A DNA stretch of 64,000 nucleotides, from contig AP017424.1 in assembly GCA_002355495.1 (NCBI GenBank), positions 744,001-808,000 of the forward strand. The letters run 5' to 3'. The notes below the pieces were generated by a model that was given only the letters and a program-made list of their open reading frames with translations, searched no databases and was not told the origin of the DNA. Origin of the DNA: Streptomyces laurentii. GTDB lineage: Bacteria > Actinomycetota > Actinomycetes > Streptomycetales > Streptomycetaceae. Numbering within the stretch: the stretch's first letter is position 1; each line of letters begins with the position of its first letter. Below, piece after piece: positions 59,517 to 64,000 of the stretch. The position numbers and the translations under genes were made by a program.

Positions 59517-61097
59517 TTACGGCTTGGGCGTGGCGTGCGGCTCGCACGTCACGTCCTTGGCGTCGACCTTGCCGGTCAGCAGGTACGTGTCGACCCGGCT
59601 GTTGATGCAGGGGTTCACCAGGCCGGTGACACCGTGCGAGCCGGCGTTCTTCTCGGTGATGAGGCGCGAGTCCTTGAAACGCTTGTGCAGCTCGACGGCG
59701 CCGGCGTACGGCGTGGCCGCGTCCCGCTCGGACTGGACGATGAGCACCGGCGGCAGGCCCTTGCCCGTCTTGACCTGGGCCGGCTTCTGGCGGGGGCCGG
59801 ACCAGGTGGCGCAGGGCAGGTTCATCCAGGCGTTCGCCCAGGTCATGAACGGGTACTTCTCGTGCAGACGGGAGTTGTCCCGGTCCCACTTCTTCCAGCT
59901 GGTCGGCCACGGCGCGTCGTTGCACTCGACGGCGGTGTAGACGGCGTTGCCGTTCTCCGACGCGATGTTGCCGGCGGTGTCCGTGAGGTCGGCGGAGGCA
60001 CCGTCGATCAGCGGCTGCGGGTCACCCGCGGCGTACGCGCTCCAGGCCTCGGCGACCGGGGCCCAGGTGGAGTCGTAGTACGGGGCGCTCTGGAAGAAGC
60101 TGATGAGCTCGGCCGGTCCGACGGTGCCACCGAGGGGCGCCTTCTTCGCGGCGGCGCGCAGGGTCAGCCACTGCTGGTGGACCTCGTCGTAGGTCTTGCC
60201 GAGGTGGTAGGTGGCGTCGTTCTGGGCGACCCAGGTCATCCAGTCCTTGAGGCGGCCCTCGAACGCGATGTCCTGGTTGAGGTTGGCCTCGTACCAGATG
60301 TTGTCCTTGGACGGGTCCACCACGCTGTCGACCAGCATGCGGCGCACGTGGTCCGGGTACAGCGTGCCGTAGACGGCACCCAGGTAGGTGCCATAGGAGA
60401 CACCGATGTAGTTGAGCTTCTCCTCGCCGAGGGCCGCGCGGACGACGTCGAGGTCGCGCGCGGTGTTGAGGGTGTTGATGTACGGCAGGATGTCGCCGCT
60501 CTTCTCGGCGCAGCCCTTGGCGTACTCGGCGGCCAGCTCGCGCTGGGCCGCCTTGTCGGCCTCGTTGTCCGGGACCGGGTCGGCCTTGGGGCCCTTGACG
60601 AACTCGGTCGGGTCGACGCAGGAGATGGCCGCCGAGTGGCCGACACCGCGCGGGTCGAAGCCGACGAAGTCGTACGCCTTGGCGACGTTCGCCCAGATCG
60701 GGTTCTTCGTGGTGACGCGGCGCGGGAACTTCAGGCCGGAGCCGCCGGGGCCGCCCGGGTTGTAGAGCAGCGAGCCCTGGTGCTCACCGGCGGTGCCGGT
60801 GGCGCCGATCCGGTCGACGGCGATCTTGATCTTCTTGCCGTTCGGGCGGGCGTAGTCGACCGGGACGGTGACGAAGCCGCACTGGATCGGCTTCTCCAGG
60901 CCCCAGTTGGCGGGGCAGTCCTGCCAGTCGATGCCGGCCTTCGCCGCGCGCTCGGCGGCGAGGGCGGCGCCCCGGGCCTCGGCGTCGCGGGTCTGGCCGG
61001 TGACGGCCCCGGCGGCCGGGGCGGCGACGAGCGCGCTGGCGACGAGCGTGCCCGCTATCAGAGTGCCGGCGGAGCCGAACACTGCTGTACGTCTCAA
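59517..61097 (-). CDS. Secreted tripeptidyl aminopeptidase-like hydrolase (S33/TAP type)
   Basis: The 526-residue protein has a Sec signal peptide (basic start, hydrophobic core, AAPAAGA near residue 31). It is then an alpha/beta hydrolase with YNPGGPGGSG for the oxyanion hole, DPRGVGHS, nucleophile Ser234 in GVSYGTYLG, a late QSERDAATP (Asp) and GSHGVTG (His). The C-terminal domain (TAP_C-like) is complete. Related Streptomyces enzymes cleave tripeptides from proteins outside the cell. It stands alone, with a gap of about 185 bases to the ureD end. Confidence 0.92.
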   Translation of the reverse strand: MRRTAVFGSAGTLIAGTLVASALVAAPAAGAVTGQTRDAEARGAALAAERAAKAGIDWQDCPANWGLEKPIQCGFVTVPVDYARPNGKKIKIAVDRIGATGTAGEHQGSLLYNPGGPGGSGLKFPRRVTTKNPIWANVAKAYDFVGFDPRGVGHSAAISCVDPTEFVKGPKADPVPDNEADKAAQRELAAEYAKGCAEKSGDILPYINTLNTARDLDVVRAALGEEKLNYIGVSYGTYLGAVYGTLYPDHVRRMLVDSVVDPSKDNIWYEANLNQDIAFEGRLKDWMTWVAQNDATYHLGKTYDEVHQQWLTLRAAAKKAPLGGTVGPAELISFFQSAPYYDSTWAPVAEAWSAYAAGDPQPLIDGASADLTDTAGNIASENGNAVYTAVECNDAPWPTSWKKWDRDNSRLHEKYPFMTWANAWMNLPCATWSGPRQKPAQVKTGKGLPPVLIVQSERDAATPYAGAVELHKRFKDSRLITEKNAGSHGVTGLVNPCINSRVDTYLLTGKVDAKDVTCEPHATPKP

Positions 61098-61283
61098 GGA
61101 AAATCTCCCCCTCGATGGGCGCCGCCCCCGTGGCAGCGCCGATGGGCTGTTCGGGGGATCTTTCCGTCAAAGGGGCCTCGGGTAAAAGGGCGTACGCCTG
61201 TTTCTTTACCGAACCAATAACCGGTGACAGGTGTACCGCTCAGCGGTTACCGCCGGAAAGACGCGCCGCGGACGGTCCGCGGG

Positions 61284-62119
61284 TCAGGCGGACACGAGGA
61301 GAGCGAGGGCGTCGTCGAGGGTGCGGCGCAGGGCGAGGGCGTCCGGGGCGACGGCCGTGACGAGGGCGGCCGGCCCCGCGAGCGGGGCGAGAACGGCGTG
61401 CTCGCCGAGCAGTCGGGCCGCCACCGGCCGATCGGTGAACTCGGGGTTGACGACCAGGAGTTGGCCGGTGGCACGGTGACCGCCGAGGACCGCGGGGCCG
61501 TCCCATCCGGCCGGGGCGCCGGGGCCGTAGCGAAGCTCCTGGTCGAGCAGCGGACGGCCGGCGCGGCGGACGGTCAGGCAGGTGGTGAGCGTGCCGGACG
61601 GCTCGGCATGGCGGCCGAGGATCTGCTCCTCGCGCAGTACGAGCCGGGCGGTGGCGTCGAGTCGGACCGTGGTGCGGGTGATCAGGGCGGAGCCGGCGGC
61701 GGAGACGAGCTGTTCGGGGAGCCAGCGCAGTTCCGCGCCCGCGCCGACGGTGAGCGTGAGGTCGTACGTGGCGGGGGTGTCGGTGCCGCCCGGCAGCGCG
61801 ACGGTCGCGGCGGCCGCGTCGACGAACAGCCGGGCCCCGTCCCGCACTTCGGCCGTCAGAGCGAGCCGGTCGCCGCCGAGCGGGGCGCTCATCGCACCGA
61901 CGACGGTCACCCGGGTGTACGGGCCGGTGGAGCGGGTGCGGCGCAGCGCGAAGGGGCCATCGCCGTCCAGGACGGGCAGGGAGCCGTCCGGGGCGGCGGC
62001 GATCCGGGCGGTGGCGGTGAGGCTCGCCCGGTCGGGCACCGGGGTACGCCGGGGTGCGGGTGCGGACTCGGGCACGGACTCGGGGTCGGCTTCCGGCTCG
62101 GAGGGGTGGACGGCCAGGC

Positions 62120-62123
<4 letters not shown>
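61284..62123 (-). CDS. ureD: Urease accessory protein UreD
   Basis: The 279-residue protein has the UreD/UreH pattern: [33 protein letters not shown] and [14 protein letters not shown]. It follows an acidic Pro-rich 30-residue leader. UreD binds the urease apoprotein and helps UreF and UreG deliver nickel. Its ATG overlaps the ureG stop (ATGA). Confidence 0.94.
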
Positions 62124-62809
<686 letters not shown>

Positions 62810-62858
62810 GGGCGCGGGGCTCCTTGGGGACGGCGGCGGGACGGGACACGGGCAGGGG

Positions 62859-63548
62859 TCACGAGGCGAAGAGGCGGACGGGCCAGGTCGCGTGCTGTTC
62901 GGCGGTCAGGTCGAGCAGCGGGGCGGACGCGGCGGGCAGCGCGTCCAGGCGGCCCTCGCGGACGGCGTTCCGGGCGCGGGCGACCGCCTCGGCGGCCACC
63001 TGGTCCATCACGGGGGCGAGCCGGGCGAGGACGGCGGTGGCCTGGAACGGGTCCAGGCCGAGCAGCCGTACGACCGCGGTCGCGGGCCCGCCGGCCGTCT
63101 CGTACACGACGCAGTGCGCGGCGCCCTCGGGGCCGAGTCCGGCGGCCCTCGCGGCGGTTCCGAGGACGACGGGCTGGTGCGCGCCGCGCGGGAACGCGGC
63201 GGCGAGCCGGTCGAGTTCGGGTCCGGGCCAGGCCGTGCGGGCGGCCCGCATCAGCTGGCGGCCGAGCCGGCGGGCGACGGCCCGCAGGGCGGGTGAGGGG
63301 GTGCGGGCGTCGGCGGCCTCGTCGAGGGCGTACGGGTCGGCGCCGAGGGCCGCGGCGGCGCCGAGGCCGGCCGCGGTGAGGCCGGTGGTGTGCAGCCGGC
63401 CGCGGCAGAATGCCTCCAGGCCTGCGGCGTCGGTGAGCCGGCCGGCCCGGACGGCGGCCTCGGCGCCACCGGAGTGGGCGTGCCCGCCGGCGGGGAACCG
63501 CCCGTCGGCGAGCACGAGGAGCGCGGCACGCGCCGCGGAGATGGACAT
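62859..63548 (-). CDS. ureF: Urease accessory protein UreF
   Basis: The 229-residue all-helical protein begins [20 protein letters not shown], the well-conserved UreF opening, and ends [20 protein letters not shown]. UreF bridges UreD and UreG in the nickel-delivery complex. It lies 11 bases behind ureC. Confidence 0.95.
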   Translation of the reverse strand: MSISAARAALLVLADGRFPAGGHAHSGGAEAAVRAGRLTDAAGLEAFCRGRLHTTGLTAAGLGAAAALGADPYALDEAADARTPSPALRAVARRLGRQLMRAARTAWPGPELDRLAAAFPRGAHQPVVLGTAARAAGLGPEGAAHCVVYETAGGPATAVVRLLGLDPFQATAVLARLAPVMDQVAAEAVARARNAVREGRLDALPAASAPLLDLTAEQHATWPVRLFAS

Positions 63549-63559
63549 TCCGGCAGCGC

Positions 63560-64000
63560 TCAGAAGAGGAAGTAGCGCTGGGCCATGGGCAGTTCCTCGA
63601 CCGGCTGCTGTTCGACGAGATCGCCGTCGATCCGTACCTGGAACCGGTCGGGGTCGACCTCGACCCGGGGCATCGCGTCATTCTCCCGCATGTCGGCCTT
63701 GGTCGTCCGGCGGGTGGAGCCGATGACAGCGAACTCCTTGCCGAGGCCGAGCCGTTCGGGCAGGCCGTCCTCGATCGCCGCCGGTGCGGTGAAGTTGACG
63801 GATCCCGCCGCCGCGGCCCGGCCGAGCGCGCCGAACATCGGGCGGGGCAGGACGGGCTGCGGGGTGGGGATGGAGGCGTTGGCGTCGCCCAGTTGCGCGT
63901 AGGCGATGTGGCCGCCCTTGAGGACGAGCAGCGGCTTGACGCCGAAGAACGCGGGTTCCCACAGGACGAGGTCGGCGAGCTTGCCGGATTCGACGGACCC
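63560..64000 (-). CDS. ureC: Urease subunit alpha UreC, C-terminal part only
   Basis: The frame enters from the window end and gives about 146 residues of the urease catalytic subunit: [49 protein letters not shown], and the end [20 protein letters not shown]. The nickel-binding His/Lys residues lie beyond the window. ureA and ureB are expected upstream on the minus strand. The 3' end at 63560 is intact. Confidence 0.95.
   Translation of the reverse strand, partial: GSVESGKLADLVLWEPAFFGVKPLLVLKGGHIAYAQLGDANASIPTPQPVLPRPMFGALGRAAAAGSVNFTAPAAIEDGLPERLGLGKEFAVIGSTRRTTKADMRENDAMPRVEVDPDRFQVRIDGDLVEQQPVEELPMAQRYFLF

Overview
The window reads as chromosomal DNA of a Streptomyces-type actinomycete. 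The base composition is very GC-rich with strong third-position bias. GTG, TTG and probably one CTG start codons are used, and genes are often joined by ATGA/GTGA overlaps. The content is typical: a four-gene conservon (cvnABCD), the MurT/GatD lipid II amidation pair, an ECF41 sigma factor, a TTA-containing transporter gene, a urease operon and many TetR/MarR/LacI regulators. No rRNA, tRNA, CRISPR array or intact insertion sequence was seen.

0-11 kb is accessory. A secreted protein (278-817) is followed by decayed hydrolase fragments (935-1800). Then comes a compact gene set that looks like a small specialised-metabolite locus. A stand-alone condensation-domain-like protein and an MFS exporter lie on the plus strand. 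A tightly coupled minus-strand operon encodes a radical SAM enzyme with a Twitch-like C-terminus, an acyl carrier protein, an ATP-grasp ligase, a GT-B type glycosyltransferase and a YdcF/DUF218 protein. A promoter-like element with a 9-bp direct repeat precedes the operon. No NRPS/PKS module and no convincing precursor peptide is present. The closest known logic is ATP-grasp loading of an amino acid on an ACP, as in the butirosin side-chain pathway. The right flank is again gene debris (old yellow enzyme, azoreductase and ECF41 sigma fragments, 9.7-10.8 kb). This locus is my main candidate for an undescribed system.

10.9-22.5 kb holds regulated catabolic and transport genes: TetR with an amidohydrolase, LacI with a five-gene peptide-type ABC importer whose cistrons overlap, and an Rrf2 regulator with an MFS pump carrying an in-frame TTA codon. 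22.9-26.7 kb holds an unusual beta-propeller-like protein with an HExxH motif, a degraded gene tail, a YjbQ protein, a flavoprotein and a 19-residue hydrophobic peptide gene.

26.7-38.2 kb contains an ABC exporter with a divergent MarR regulator and a palindromic operator, a large FAD/Fe-S D-lactate-dehydrogenase-like protein, the conservon and an FAD monooxygenase. 38.3-52.7 kb holds a YdjM-like membrane protein, a DUF3516 helicase, TesB thioesterase, an ECF41 sigma factor, a TetR/DUF1772/DUF4267 unit with twin operators, glutathione peroxidase, a PrmC-like methyltransferase, a P450, and an acyl-CoA dehydrogenase opposite a frameshifted TetR gene.

52.8-64 kb is more housekeeping: peptide deformylase, murT-gatD, pfkA, ctaG, an epimerase-like protein, a secreted tripeptidyl-aminopeptidase-like hydrolase and the urease genes ureC (cut by the window end)-ureF-ureG-ureD. 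Many intergenic hairpins between convergent or tandem genes look like terminators.
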